From Deminuibacter sp966424055 (lineage in GTDB: Bacteria; Bacteroidota; Bacteroidia; Chitinophagales; Chitinophagaceae), in contig CBJLMB010000019.1 in assembly GCA_966424055.1 (NCBI GenBank), positions 39,481-103,480 on the forward strand: a stretch of 64,000 bases of DNA. Direction: 5' to 3'. Each line of letters opens with the position of its first letter. Positions within the stretch are counted from its first letter, which is position 1. The notes under the pieces were generated by a model. The model saw nothing but the letters and a program-made list of their open reading frames with translations, made no database searches and had not been told where the DNA came from. Shown here piece by piece: positions 1 to 8,295 of the stretch. Both the position numbers and the translations under genes were made by a program.

Positions 1-526
1 TCAGCACCTGTTTATCCTGGGCAAAGCGGCCCCATAACAGGAATACCAGTCCTTCTTTTTCCTGCGACAGTTTGCGTATCACGGCATCGGTGAAATCCAT
101 CCAGCCTATTTTGCTGTGGCTGGCGGGTTCATTGGCACGTACCGTTAGTGCAGCGTTAAGCAATAGTACGCCCTGTTGTGCCCATTTGGTAAGATCGCCG
201 GTAGCAGGGATGGCCATACCGATATCTTTATGCAGTTCTTTATAAATATTCACCAGCGAAGGCGGTGGCGGTACTCCCGGTGGAACCGAAAAACTGAGGC
301 CCATAGCCTGTCCTTTGCCATGGTAAGGATCCTGGCCGAGCAACACCACTTTTACTTTGTTGAAAGGTGTTTGTTCAAAGGCATTAAAAATAAGTGGCCC
401 GGGTGGATAGATGGTTTTACCCTGAACTTTTTCTGTTTTTAAAAATGCTGTGAGTTGTTCAAAATAGGGCTTTTGAAACTCCTGCTCCAGTACTTCTTTC
501 CAGCTTGATTCAATTTTTACCTGCAT
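1..526 (-). CDS. ung: Uracil-DNA glycosylase, family 1 (3' end cut by window edge)
   Basis: Removes uracil from DNA as the first step of base-excision repair. The reverse strand reads from an ATG at 526 and is still open at base 1, so about 175 codons are visible of a family that is usually about 220 residues long. The water-activating motif GQDPYHG is at residues 64-70 with the catalytic Asp at 66. It is followed by the uracil-pocket segment GLSFSVPPG and, further on, LLLNAALTVR. The conserved C-terminal histidine motif would lie outside the window. Family identity is secure. Confidence 0.95.
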   Translation of the reverse strand, partial: MQVKIESSWKEVLEQEFQKPYFEQLTAFLKTEKVQGKTIYPPGPLIFNAFEQTPFNKVKVVLLGQDPYHGKGQAMGLSFSVPPGVPPPPSLVNIYKELHKDIGMAIPATGDLTKWAQQGVLLLNAALTVRANEPASHSKIGWMDFTDAVIRKLSQEKEGLVFLLWGRFAQDKQVL

Positions 527-633
527 TCTGTTAAAAACGTTTTACCTGCAAACTAAGCAAAAATTTGCTTGTGACTGCTTGTACAGGTGTAACCCTTTTA
601 CCGCATAGCGGTTGTTGAATCAAGTCAGTAAGA

Positions 634-747
634 ATGGATGACAGCCTCACCGGCAAGGAAAGAAGAGCGAAAATAAAAGCGTTCAGGCAGGAACGCGACC
701 AGGCGGTACTGGATGCAAAAAAAGATTATTATAAATCCGCACAGTAA
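634..747 (+). CDS. Small charged protein, 37 aa, unknown function
   Basis: An ATG at 634 opens a 37-codon frame ending in TAA at 745-747. The product is rich in Lys, Arg, Asp and Glu (it starts MDDSLTGKERRAKIKAF) and is predicted to be mostly helical, with no signal peptide or membrane segment. A strong intrinsic terminator begins 21 bp after the stop on the same strand, and no other plus-strand gene lies upstream of it, which argues that this frame is transcribed. It is not a family I recognise. The coding call is an inference from frame plus terminator. Confidence 0.45.
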   Translation: MDDSLTGKERRAKIKAFRQERDQAVLDAKKDYYKSAQ

Positions 748-767
748 TGAACAATGATGCTATGGAA

Positions 768-794
768 CACCGCAGCCCGGCTGCGGTGTTTTTT
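768..794 (+). terminator. Intrinsic terminator
   Basis: Eight-base stem CACCGCAG (768-775) and CTGCGGTG (781-788) around a 5-nt loop, followed by six T residues. It is oriented for plus-strand transcription. The only plus-strand candidate before it is the 37-aa frame at 634. Confidence 0.8.
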
Positions 795-817
795 ATTTAT
801 AACATTATACACAACCC

Positions 818-2056
818 TTACAAAATATTTTTCAACAGTGGAATTTTGCGCAGTACCAGTGCACTGATGGCATACATAAGCAGGATGCTCAGTGCGGTAA
901 GCAGTAAAAATTTCAGCAGCAGCGGCCAGTGCAGGCCCACCAGCATTTTGCTCAGTGCTATGGTTAATGCAGCATGGAACACATACACACAAAAGGCATT
1001 GACTGAAAAAAAACGGGCCAGTTTTCCCTGTTGATTAAAGCGTTCCCTGAACCAGCTAAGCAGGAATAGCGAGAGGCCTACACCCACCAGTTGCTCCCGG
1101 CAACATTCTACCAGGCTTTGCCAGTGAAGCCCCCCTTTGTAAACATCCAGGTCACCCTTCAGTGCCCCACCGGCAACAAGATTGACCATCCACAAAACCA
1201 TACCCAGGCCCAGTGCCATACGGCCCCAGAAGCGGCCTTCACGAACCGGCAGTTGCTGCAACCAGTTGCCCCTGTAAGCCAGTATACCGGCGGCGAAGAA
1301 AAATATATACTGCGAAAAATAACAGAACTGCAGGTTATAAAAAGAGCTGCCATTGGGCCAGGGGAAACGAACCAGGAAACTGCATACTGCAATAAGCAGG
1401 ATGAAAAGGGCCACAGATGGCCTGCTGAACAATTTACCGGATGCATGTGCAGTGCTTCTCACTTTGATGCCCAATACCCTGAACAGGGCATAAGCAGCAC
1501 AGAAAATAAGCAATGCCTCACAAAACCAGAGCGGCCCTGTACCACTCATCCACCGGCCGCTGGTGATATAGCGGCTGTATAGCCCGGCAAAATCCGGCGC
1601 AGTACCTGGCGGATCGAACAGGAATATGCAATAAATGGCCACCGGCTGTAATACAAATACATGCAACAACAACGGCAAACCCAGGCGATAGGCCCTGTCT
1701 CTTAAAAATTTACCCGGCCCTTTTGTATCATAGGCCCTGGGAACAAAATAACCGGCAATAAAGAAAAGAAATCCCATAAAAAATGACTGCAACCATGCCT
1801 GGTAGGTGCCGAAAACAACCAGCTCTGCAGTATTCACCGGTGTGTTTTCCATGTAATACCAGCTGCCCAGGTGGCTATAGGTTACAGCTGTGTGCATGCT
1901 TACTACCAGCATGATCATTACCCAACGGAGGTTATCGATATAAAGTAAACGGCCGCCGGCCGGAATTTTTAAGCCAACAGTAGCCTGGCTGGCGGACGGA
2001 TATACTGCAGCACTGGTCGCGGCAGGATTGGCGGTGTGGAATGTTGTTGATGGCAT
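818..2056 (-). CDS. Acyltransferase family 3 membrane protein
   Basis: A 412-residue integral membrane protein of the acyltransferase-3 (OatA/WecH-like) family, which moves acyl groups, often acetyl, onto sugars or other cell-envelope substrates. Characteristic features are the N-terminal YIDNLRWVMIMLVVSMHTAV (near residue 40), with the conserved Arg and His, and about ten hydrophobic spans ending in ILLMYAISALVLRKIPLLKNIL. The first 38 residues are Ala/Ser/Thr-rich and variable, so the true start could be further in. The acceptor substrate cannot be told from sequence. It stands alone between the small gene and the AraC regulator. Confidence 0.85.
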   Translation of the reverse strand: MPSTTFHTANPAATSAAVYPSASQATVGLKIPAGGRLLYIDNLRWVMIMLVVSMHTAVTYSHLGSWYYMENTPVNTAELVVFGTYQAWLQSFFMGFLFFIAGYFVPRAYDTKGPGKFLRDRAYRLGLPLLLHVFVLQPVAIYCIFLFDPPGTAPDFAGLYSRYITSGRWMSGTGPLWFCEALLIFCAAYALFRVLGIKVRSTAHASGKLFSRPSVALFILLIAVCSFLVRFPWPNGSSFYNLQFCYFSQYIFFFAAGILAYRGNWLQQLPVREGRFWGRMALGLGMVLWMVNLVAGGALKGDLDVYKGGLHWQSLVECCREQLVGVGLSLFLLSWFRERFNQQGKLARFFSVNAFCVYVFHAALTIALSKMLVGLHWPLLLKFLLLTALSILLMYAISALVLRKIPLLKNIL

Positions 2057-2231
2057 TGTAAAAGTTTATGCCGTAAAACTATTTTCTGGCCGCCTGCAGT
2101 TAAATTTTCTTTGACATCCGGACAACCGGAAGGGATGAGTAGACGGGAAAACGCAGGTAAACCTGCCTGCAGGCAGGCCGTTCCAACGCTTTCTGCCCAA
2201 AAATACCCGCCAAATGGTGAAGGAAACAACA

Positions 2232-3116
2232 CTATTGCAATAACAATGGTGCGGCTTTATCTGCGGCCCTGGATTTCCGGTAGGCTGTAAGGCTGATATC
2301 GCGGTGTTTTTTAAAAAATTTATTCAGATGGCTTTCATCTGCAAAGCCAAACTCATCTGCTATTTCATTAATACGCCTGTCGCTGAATTTTAACCGGTGC
2401 TCTATCAGTCGTATTTTGTAGTTGGCAATAAAATGCTGTATGGTTTCGCCGCATTGGTTTTTGAAATAACTACCCAGGTAAGTCTCGGATATGCCGAATG
2501 TGTCACTGATGGCGGCTGCTTTTAATTTATGCGGTGCATAAATATTGTTTTGAATATAATCAATGATCTCGAGAATGCGTTTGTCGGCACCGGCTTTTAT
2601 ATGAGCCGGCTTTATCTGGGAAATATTCCTGGCAATGATCACGATCAACGCATTGATGAAATGTATGGTGAGGTCTTCGTTGTAAAGGTCGGCACTGTCA
2701 AAACTTTGAAGTATGGATGTTACAATCGTTTTAACCATTGCCATATCTGTTTTGCTTCTCATTACACAGCCAGACAAATGGGTGGCATAATACAACAGGC
2801 ATTCAATATGGTCAATGCTCTTCCATCGGTATTCATTTACATAGCCCTTATTGAAACGGATCATCAGGAATTCTGTTGTTGTACTTACTTCAAACGTGTG
2901 CGAATCATTGGGTGTGAGCAGCAGCAGGTTACCCTCGTGGTAGGATACACGGTTACCGTTCATGGTGAGGTATCCTGTGCCTGAAATAATGTATACCATC
3001 TGGAAAAAGATCAGCATCCTGTCTTTAACAGGGCACTCATTCACCTTTTCATAAATCACCTCCACCGACTGGTATTGCATTTCCTTCCTCATACTGTAAA
3101 TGTACTTTTTTATCAT
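2232..3116 (-). CDS. AraC-family transcriptional regulator with cupin-like sensor domain
   Basis: 294 residues. The N-terminal half (about 10-150) is a beta-rich AraC ligand-binding domain (IISGTGYLTMNGNRVSYHEG, then LLLLTPNDSHTFEV). The C-terminal 100 residues carry two helix-turn-helix motifs: KAAAISDTFGISETYLGSYFK, and INEIADEFGFADESHLNKFFKKH with the usual signature. It is transcribed divergently from the DHA2 exporter at 3184 with a 67-bp gap, so it probably controls that pump. Two ATG codons (3116 and the one eight codons in) are possible starts. The inducer is unknown. Confidence 0.88.
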   Translation of the reverse strand: MIKKYIYSMRKEMQYQSVEVIYEKVNECPVKDRMLIFFQMVYIISGTGYLTMNGNRVSYHEGNLLLLTPNDSHTFEVSTTTEFLMIRFNKGYVNEYRWKSIDHIECLLYYATHLSGCVMRSKTDMAMVKTIVTSILQSFDSADLYNEDLTIHFINALIVIIARNISQIKPAHIKAGADKRILEIIDYIQNNIYAPHKLKAAAISDTFGISETYLGSYFKNQCGETIQHFIANYKIRLIEHRLKFSDRRINEIADEFGFADESHLNKFFKKHRDISLTAYRKSRAADKAAPLLLQ

Positions 3117-3144
3117 GGAAATGTACCGGATACACTTGGTTGTT

Positions 3145-3158
3145 CAAATCTATTTTTG
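3145..3158. promoter_or_regulatory. Overlapping divergent -7 promoter elements
   Basis: TATTTTTG at 3151-3158 (plus) and TAGATTTG on the minus strand (3152 down to 3145) both match the Bacteroidota -7 consensus TAnnTTTG and share two base pairs. They would give leaders of roughly 20 nt for the exporter and for the AraC gene. Clear -33 elements were not found, so the call rests on the -7 matches and the position. Confidence 0.5.
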
Positions 3159-3183
3159 CCACACCAGATGAAAAAAGAAAAAG

Positions 3184-4722
3184 ATGAAAGCAAATACACT
3201 TCCCGGTAACAATGCTGTTGCGCTCGCCGCGGTTTGTTTGGCGTCGCTGATGTTTGGTCTTGAAATTTCCAGCGTGCCAGTGATATTGCCTACACTTGAA
3301 AAAGTATTACATGGCGATTTTAAAGATGCCCAATGGATCATGAATGCATATACCATTGCCTGCACCACAGTGCTCATGGCTGCCGGAACACTGGCCGACC
3401 GCTATGGCAGAAAACGTATGTTCATGATCAGTTTGATCTTGTTCGGTGTTACATCGCTGGTGTGCGGACTGGCACAAACAGCCACTGTTCTTATCATCAG
3501 CCGTTTTTTACAGGGCATGGGTGGTGGTGCCATGCTGATTTGCCAGATAGCTATTTTATCGCACCAGTTCCAGGAAGGGAAGGAGCGAAGCAAGGCATTT
3601 GCCATATGGGGTGTGGTATTTGGTATAGGGCTTGGGTTTGGCCCCATTATAGGCGGAATGATCGTGGCTTTGTCTAACTGGCATTGGGTGTTTTTGGTTC
3701 ATGCACCGCTTACGCTTGTAACCTTGCTGCTTGTTTTAGGTGGTGTAAAAGAATCACGCGACCCGGAAGCGAAAAAATTGGATATCGCCGGTATTGTCAC
3801 ACTTTCACTGGCTGTTTTCGGATTGACCTATTTTATTACACAAGGCCCGGATACAGGATTTACCAGTACGCGGTCTCTTCTGATCATCATAGCGTCATTA
3901 TCGTGTTTCATAATGTTTTTATATGTAGAAAAGATCAGCCCACATCCCATGTTTGATTTTTCTGTGTTCAGGCTGCGGAATTTTTCCGGTGCCATCATCG
4001 GCTCGATGGGAATGAATTTCAGTTTCTGGCCTTTCATGATCTACCTGCCCATTTACTTCCAGAGCGGTCTTGGTTATGATACGGTTACTGCGGGTTTGGC
4101 GTTACTGGCGTATACATTGCCCACGCTGATCTTCCCGCCATTGGGCGAAAGGCTTTCTCTGCGGTATCGCCCCGGTTTGGTGATCCCTGCAGGATTGTTT
4201 ACGATCGGGCTGGGTTTTATGCTGATGTGGCTGGGCAGCAGCGCTGCATCTGCGAGCTGGAAAACCATGCTGCCTGGCTGCCTGATCGCCGGCATAGGGC
4301 TGGGTATAACCAATACACCTGTAACCAATACCAGTACCGGCTCTGTGCCCAGTACACGGGCCGGTATGGCTTCGGGTATTGACATGAGTGCCCGGCTGAT
4401 TACGCTGGCTATTAATATTGCACTGATGGGATTTATTTTATTGCGTGGCATACTTTCGCAGCTGGAAACTTCTTTCTCCGGTTCTTTTACCACCCCGCAG
4501 TTACACACACTGGCCGAAAAAACAGCTGCCGGTAATTTTGTATCGATCAGGCAGGGATTTCCTCAACTGTCTGAGCTGGATGCCTCAGGTACAGTGATAC
4601 ATACTGCATTGATGCATGGCTTTGGCGGGGTGATGCTGTATGGTGGTGCTGGTGTGTGGATACTGGCATTGATCAGTCTTGCACTTTTCAGAACAAAGAA
4701 AAGCAGTAGTGCTGCTGCCTGA
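3184..4722 (+). CDS. DHA2-family major facilitator, multidrug exporter
   Basis: 512 residues with about 14 hydrophobic segments, the EmrB/QacA (DHA2) layout of proton-coupled drug efflux pumps in the inner membrane. Visible family motifs are the A-loop LADRYGRKRMFM after TMS2, the motif-C-like stretch GVVFGIGLGFGPIIGGMI in TMS5, and the early SSVPVILPTLEKVL. An ATG at 3168 starts only a 13-codon out-of-frame peptide, so 3184 is preferred. Neighbouring membrane-fusion and outer-membrane partners are absent, so it probably acts alone. The divergent AraC gene is the likely regulator. Confidence 0.88.
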   Translation: MKANTLPGNNAVALAAVCLASLMFGLEISSVPVILPTLEKVLHGDFKDAQWIMNAYTIACTTVLMAAGTLADRYGRKRMFMISLILFGVTSLVCGLAQTATVLIISRFLQGMGGGAMLICQIAILSHQFQEGKERSKAFAIWGVVFGIGLGFGPIIGGMIVALSNWHWVFLVHAPLTLVTLLLVLGGVKESRDPEAKKLDIAGIVTLSLAVFGLTYFITQGPDTGFTSTRSLLIIIASLSCFIMFLYVEKISPHPMFDFSVFRLRNFSGAIIGSMGMNFSFWPFMIYLPIYFQSGLGYDTVTAGLALLAYTLPTLIFPPLGERLSLRYRPGLVIPAGLFTIGLGFMLMWLGSSAASASWKTMLPGCLIAGIGLGITNTPVTNTSTGSVPSTRAGMASGIDMSARLITLAINIALMGFILLRGILSQLETSFSGSFTTPQLHTLAEKTAAGNFVSIRQGFPQLSELDASGTVIHTALMHGFGGVMLYGGAGVWILALISLALFRTKKSSSAAA

Positions 4723-4856
4723 ATAGGAGCTGTTACAATACCTGTGCTTCCTGGTTGGGATCATACCTTTCAGCCAGCTTTATCACGAAATGCTTTCATG
4801 AATAATATCCCAGTTATACCCTGCTGACAGTAGAAATAAATGCCGGTTATCTGGTA

Positions 4857-4887
4857 TTGGGCAGCTGCGGTCAAGCATGTAGTTTTG
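4857..4887 (+). promoter_or_regulatory. Candidate Bacteroidota promoter
   Basis: TTG at 4857-4859 and TAGTTTTG at 4880-4887 are 20 bp apart, matching the -33 and -7 consensus spacing. Transcription would begin near 4894, ahead of the 34-codon frame at 4944 and the lipoprotein at 5082. Confidence 0.4.
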
Positions 4888-4943
4888 CTCTTTGAAAATA
4901 CTTAGGGACTGCTGTTTGATTCAATGATGCATAACAAAACGCT

Positions 4944-5048
4944 ATGAACGCTCTTATGTTGTATGCCTTCTGTCACAATGCAGTGATGGATATACTTAAA
5001 GGCAAGCCTTCAATGCATACCGATACCATAGCAGTTGTTGAAAATTAA
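4944..5048 (+). CDS. Possible 34-aa leader peptide or gene remnant
   Basis: A short frame starting MNALMLYAFCHNAVMDILKG lies between the candidate promoter at 4857-4887 and the lipoprotein gene 34 bp downstream. It has no match I recognise and no ribosome-binding site. It may be an upstream frame of the lipoprotein mRNA or chance. The rest of 4723-5081 shows no gene. Confidence 0.2.
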   Translation: MNALMLYAFCHNAVMDILKGKPSMHTDTIAVVEN

Positions 5049-5081
5049 CGCGCTTTATAATAACACTCATTTCAAACCAAC

Positions 5082-5645
5082 ATGATGAACAGAATTACCA
5101 GGCGCTTAGGCGCATCTTTCCTGCTGGCCGGTGCTTTTTTTGTTTCCTGTAGTAAAGGACATGATTCTTCCACACCACCAGCCACTGACAGCAACTGGAA
5201 AATGGGGAACTATACTTATACAAGGAGTGCATCTTCACAAACAGCGAACGGCAACCTGAAAGCCATTGCTGTTAGTACATCCGGTAATGGCGGCAATTAT
5301 GGCGCTTATTCAGGTAGTGCGTTAACATTTACTTTTTACAGCAATCTCGGTCCGGGTAAATATTCACCGGCAACTGTTGAAGACCTGGTGAAAAATCCTG
5401 CAACCAAACTGATTAAAATAGATTGTGTGGTTGGTTCTGCTGTAAACACAGGTTCTGTGATGTATTCGCTTGCAGAAAGCAGTGCTATTGTTACTGATGT
5501 TACAGCTGATGTAACTGTTGACGGCAATGGCCAGTATCATATCAGCTTATCCAAACCGCTTACCTTAACCAAAACAATAATAGTAGGTAATGGCATCCCC
5601 GATGCACCCAATACAGCACAGTTAACGATCAATAATGCCTACTAA
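5082..5645 (+). CDS. Hypothetical lipoprotein
   Basis: 187 residues. The N-terminus (MMNRITRRLGASFLLAGAFF then VSCSKG) is a type II signal peptide with a lipobox ending in Cys, so the product is expected to be lipid-anchored in the outer membrane or facing the periplasm. The mature part is rich in Ser, Thr, Gly and Asn and looks all-beta. No enzyme motif or named domain was recognised. It is a single gene, with a hairpin 60 bp after the stop (5705-5724) and a better terminator candidate at 5815-5870. Confidence 0.75.
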   Translation: MMNRITRRLGASFLLAGAFFVSCSKGHDSSTPPATDSNWKMGNYTYTRSASSQTANGNLKAIAVSTSGNGGNYGAYSGSALTFTFYSNLGPGKYSPATVEDLVKNPATKLIKIDCVVGSAVNTGSVMYSLAESSAIVTDVTADVTVDGNGQYHISLSKPLTLTKTIIVGNGIPDAPNTAQLTINNAY

Positions 5646-5704
5646 CCCACTTAAAGCTTAATTTTATTAATATAACACAACACATCGTCTGCCGGCTGAA
5701 CCAC

Positions 5705-5724
5705 AAAGCTCCGCAAGGAGCTTT
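5705..5724. other. Stem-loop with GNRA loop
   Basis: Perfect 8-bp stem AAAGCTCC/GGAGCTTT closed by a GCAA tetraloop, 60 bp after the lipoprotein stop. There is no T-run on either side, so it is more likely an mRNA 3' structure than a terminator. Confidence 0.4.
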
Positions 5725-5814
5725 ATACATTGGTGTATGTTTAACAATTTGTTTCCCTGTTTTGGCAATATTGTTAGAACTAAGAAGCTATGTTTGCTCT
5801 GCAAAATTTATGAA

Positions 5815-5870
5815 GCCCAGCCGGTCAACAGGTCATGTTTGAGACCTGTTCCGCCTGGCACAATTTTTTT
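5815..5870 (+). terminator. Probable intrinsic terminator
   Basis: AACAGGTC (5827-5834) pairs with GACCTGTT (5843-5850). The stem is extended imperfectly by flanking GC-rich bases, and seven T residues follow at 5864-5870. The orientation suits the plus-strand lipoprotein gene and insulates it from rmuC, which ends at 5889 on the other strand. Confidence 0.5.
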
Positions 5871-5888
5871 CAATGTAATTGGGTGTCC

Positions 5889-7550
5889 TCAGCCAGTGGT
5901 TTGCTTATCTTCTTCAGTTTCTTCCTCATTGTTTCCTGTTTCATCCGGCAGGTTTGCCAGCAAAGAAGCAGGCAGGTTCTTTTTAGGTTTTATGCCCAGT
6001 TCTTTTAATTTTTCCGCCTGCCATAAAAGATTGCCCTGGCCATCTTTCAGTTGTCCTAGTGCCGTATCATAACTTTTCTTTGCCCTGTTTAAATTTGTGC
6101 CTACATCCATAAGGCTATCCGCAAAATTTGCCAGCTTATCATATAGTGCTGCGCCTCTTTTGGCAATTTCCTGTGCATTCCTGTTCTGGTATTCCCTTTT
6201 CCATAGATCTGCAATGAGTTTGAGCGCTGCGATTAAATTGGTGGGGCTTATCAGCAGTATCCGCTTATTGTATGCGAAATGCCAGAGCTCTGCATCCTGC
6301 TGCAGCGCAAGCAGGTAGGCCGGTTCGTTGGGCACAAACAGCATTACAAAATCGAGTGCGGGGGCAAAGTCCTGGTAATTCTTCCGGCTCAGGTCTTCAA
6401 TATGCCTGCGTAGTGACCGGAGATGTTCTTCAGATGCTTTCTGCTGTTCTTCTGCAGTAGCTGCAGCGGTATAGCGCGTATAAGCGGTTAAAGAAACCTT
6501 TGCATCCACGATCACTTTCCGGTTATCGGGATAAGCAATGATCACATCAGGCTGCATTTTGCCCCCATCTTCATTTTTATGATAATTGCCATCTTCATCT
6601 TTCAGAAATTCCTGCACAAAATATTCCCTGTCTTTTGCAAGCCCTGATTTTTCCAGGATATTTTCCAGTATCATCTGTCCCCAATCGCCCTGTACCTTTG
6701 AATTACCTTTCAGTGCATTGGTCAGGTTATTGGCTTCTTCACTTACTTTCTGGTTAAGCAGTACCAGTTTTTCCACTTCTTTCCCTAATGAAAACCGCTC
6801 TTTGGATTCTTTTTCATATACCTCTTCTACTTTTTTCTTAAAGCTGTCAATATTTTCGCCCAATGGTTTTAAAATGGCATGAAGGTTTTCCTGGTTTACC
6901 CGGGTGAATTTGGCTGTTTTTTCTTCCAGTATTTTATTGGCGATGTTTTCAAAACTGGTGTTGAACTGTTTGCGCAGCTCTTCTGTTTCTGATTGCTGCG
7001 TTTGCAGTTTTTCTGCCAGGAACTGATTATGGGCCGATAATGCAGACAACTGTTTATGGGCCTCATTGAGGGCAGCATTGCTGTTTTGCAGGTCGGTTTT
7101 TAGTTGTGTTATATCGGCCATATGCGTTTTGCCTGTTTGAAGGCTGGCATCCAGACTGGCTTTAACCGTTGCATAATTTCCTGCTGCATCCCTGATATCC
7201 TGCTGCAGGCTGTTCACTGTTTTTTTGTATTCCTGCAGTTCATATCTCAGCTCTTCTGATTGCTTTTTCAGGTTAGTATATTCCGTATTACTGGCGGCCA
7301 GCAGGCCGGTGAGCTCAGTATGTTTACCACTGATGTTTTTTAGATCTGCTTCTTTGCTAGAAACCGTTTCGGCAAGCTGCCGTGCTTTTTCTTTTTCAAT
7401 ACCCAGCTCTGTTGCAAGCCGGTTGTATTGATCAGCCAGTGCGTCGAAGTCGGTCCTGGGTATACGGCCATGTTTTATCGTAAACCTGGCAATCAGCCAG
7501 CTAATAATACTGCCGGTAATAAAACCGGCCAGCAAATACAATATCTGCAT
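5889..7550 (-). CDS. rmuC: DNA recombination protein RmuC
   Basis: 553 residues. One N-terminal membrane anchor (LYLLAGFITGSIISWLIARF, residues 4-23) is followed by a long coiled coil (about 40-260). The RmuC nuclease-like domain is at about 260-500 and includes GDWGQMILENILEKSGL, DVIIAYPDNRKVIVDAKVSL and FVPNEPAYLLALQQD. The DAKVSL segment is the conserved PD-(D/E)XK-like core. RmuC limits inversions at short repeats and has also been linked to degradation of incoming DNA. The last 40 residues are acidic and low-complexity. It is not part of an operon. Confidence 0.95.
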   Translation of the reverse strand: MQILYLLAGFITGSIISWLIARFTIKHGRIPRTDFDALADQYNRLATELGIEKEKARQLAETVSSKEADLKNISGKHTELTGLLAASNTEYTNLKKQSEELRYELQEYKKTVNSLQQDIRDAAGNYATVKASLDASLQTGKTHMADITQLKTDLQNSNAALNEAHKQLSALSAHNQFLAEKLQTQQSETEELRKQFNTSFENIANKILEEKTAKFTRVNQENLHAILKPLGENIDSFKKKVEEVYEKESKERFSLGKEVEKLVLLNQKVSEEANNLTNALKGNSKVQGDWGQMILENILEKSGLAKDREYFVQEFLKDEDGNYHKNEDGGKMQPDVIIAYPDNRKVIVDAKVSLTAYTRYTAAATAEEQQKASEEHLRSLRRHIEDLSRKNYQDFAPALDFVMLFVPNEPAYLLALQQDAELWHFAYNKRILLISPTNLIAALKLIADLWKREYQNRNAQEIAKRGAALYDKLANFADSLMDVGTNLNRAKKSYDTALGQLKDGQGNLLWQAEKLKELGIKPKKNLPASLLANLPDETGNNEEETEEDKQTTG

Positions 7551-7709
7551 AATGTTTTTTTAAATAGTAAAATCGAAAATACAACTTGTAAAAATAGACC
7601 CGTTACGGGTTTCAATAATACCGGTAAGGTTAGCCGGAATGGAAAGCTGCTTAAAAATATAGTCCGCTGCAATAATGCTGCAATCTGCCTGCTATAAGAG
7701 ATTGCGTGT

Positions 7710-8045
7710 TTAAAATCCTGCTCGTTGTAAAAAAAGCAAGAACAAAGCCAGTACAATACCTCCCATTGCCAGGTTGATCTTAGATAGACGCTTTTTCCGG
7801 CGCAGCTGTAATATGAGTGCTTCTATCAGTATGGCGGCAACCCATATCGCTATCTCCAGCAGCATCAGCAGGGCCACACCCAGCCCGGGATCGCAGTAGA
7901 CCCTTTGCCCCCTGGTGGTTTGCGGTATCTGGTAGTAGAAGAAATAACAGAACGTAAGTGCAGGTACCAGCAATAACAGGAGCAGTCGTATAAGGATATG
8001 TCTTGTGGCGGTTGTTTCTTTTTTTTCCTGCAGATCAGCTTCCAT
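7710..8045 (-). CDS. Small membrane protein, 111 aa
   Basis: Three predicted membrane spans: ILIRLLLLLLVPALTFCYFF (about 17-36), ALLMLLEIAIWVAAILIEAL (58-77) and INLAMGGIVLALFLLFLQ (91-108). A short polar N-terminus precedes them and a basic loop, RRKKRLSK, lies before the last span. I do not recognise the family. It is divergent from the MgtC-type gene with a 250-bp gap. The frame is clean and the composition typical of a real membrane protein. Confidence 0.65.
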   Translation of the reverse strand: MEADLQEKKETTATRHILIRLLLLLLVPALTFCYFFYYQIPQTTRGQRVYCDPGLGVALLMLLEIAIWVAAILIEALILQLRRKKRLSKINLAMGGIVLALFLLFLQRAGF

Positions 8046-8175
8046 AAAACTGTTTTATAACCGGTTACTTTGGCTACCGGAATTTATTGCCGGCTGTTTT
8101 CAACACGGGCTTTGCTCTAATGAATTTCTAATGAAAAGATATTCCCGGCATAACCATCGCGATGAATACACGGGA

Positions 8176-8183
8176 TAATTTTG
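8176..8183 (+). promoter_or_regulatory. Candidate -7 element of the mgtC-type gene
   Basis: TAATTTTG matches TAnnTTTG. Transcription would start near 8190 and give a leader of about 105 nt. No -33 TTG was found at the right distance. No riboswitch fold was recognised in the leader. Confidence 0.35.
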
Positions 8184-8295
8184 CGGCAAATATAAAAATT
8201 AACCGGCTGCCCCTCTCTGCCTTTCGCTATTTTCCGCTGGATCATTTTGCTGGAGCAGGCCGGTATTGCATTATCGTTGTTTTTAAGGAGGGATC

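Noticed and set aside
1091..1582. 163-codon plus-strand frame inside the acyltransferase gene
   Set aside because: Antisense to a conserved membrane protein, with no hydrophobic or domain pattern of its own.
1969..2232. 87-codon frame between the acyltransferase and AraC genes
   Set aside because: Overlaps the acyltransferase N-terminus and has no protein-like pattern.
8046..8295. Magnesium riboswitch (M-box) before the MgtC-type gene
   Set aside because: None of the conserved M-box helices or loop sequences could be seen; only short CCGG hairpins.
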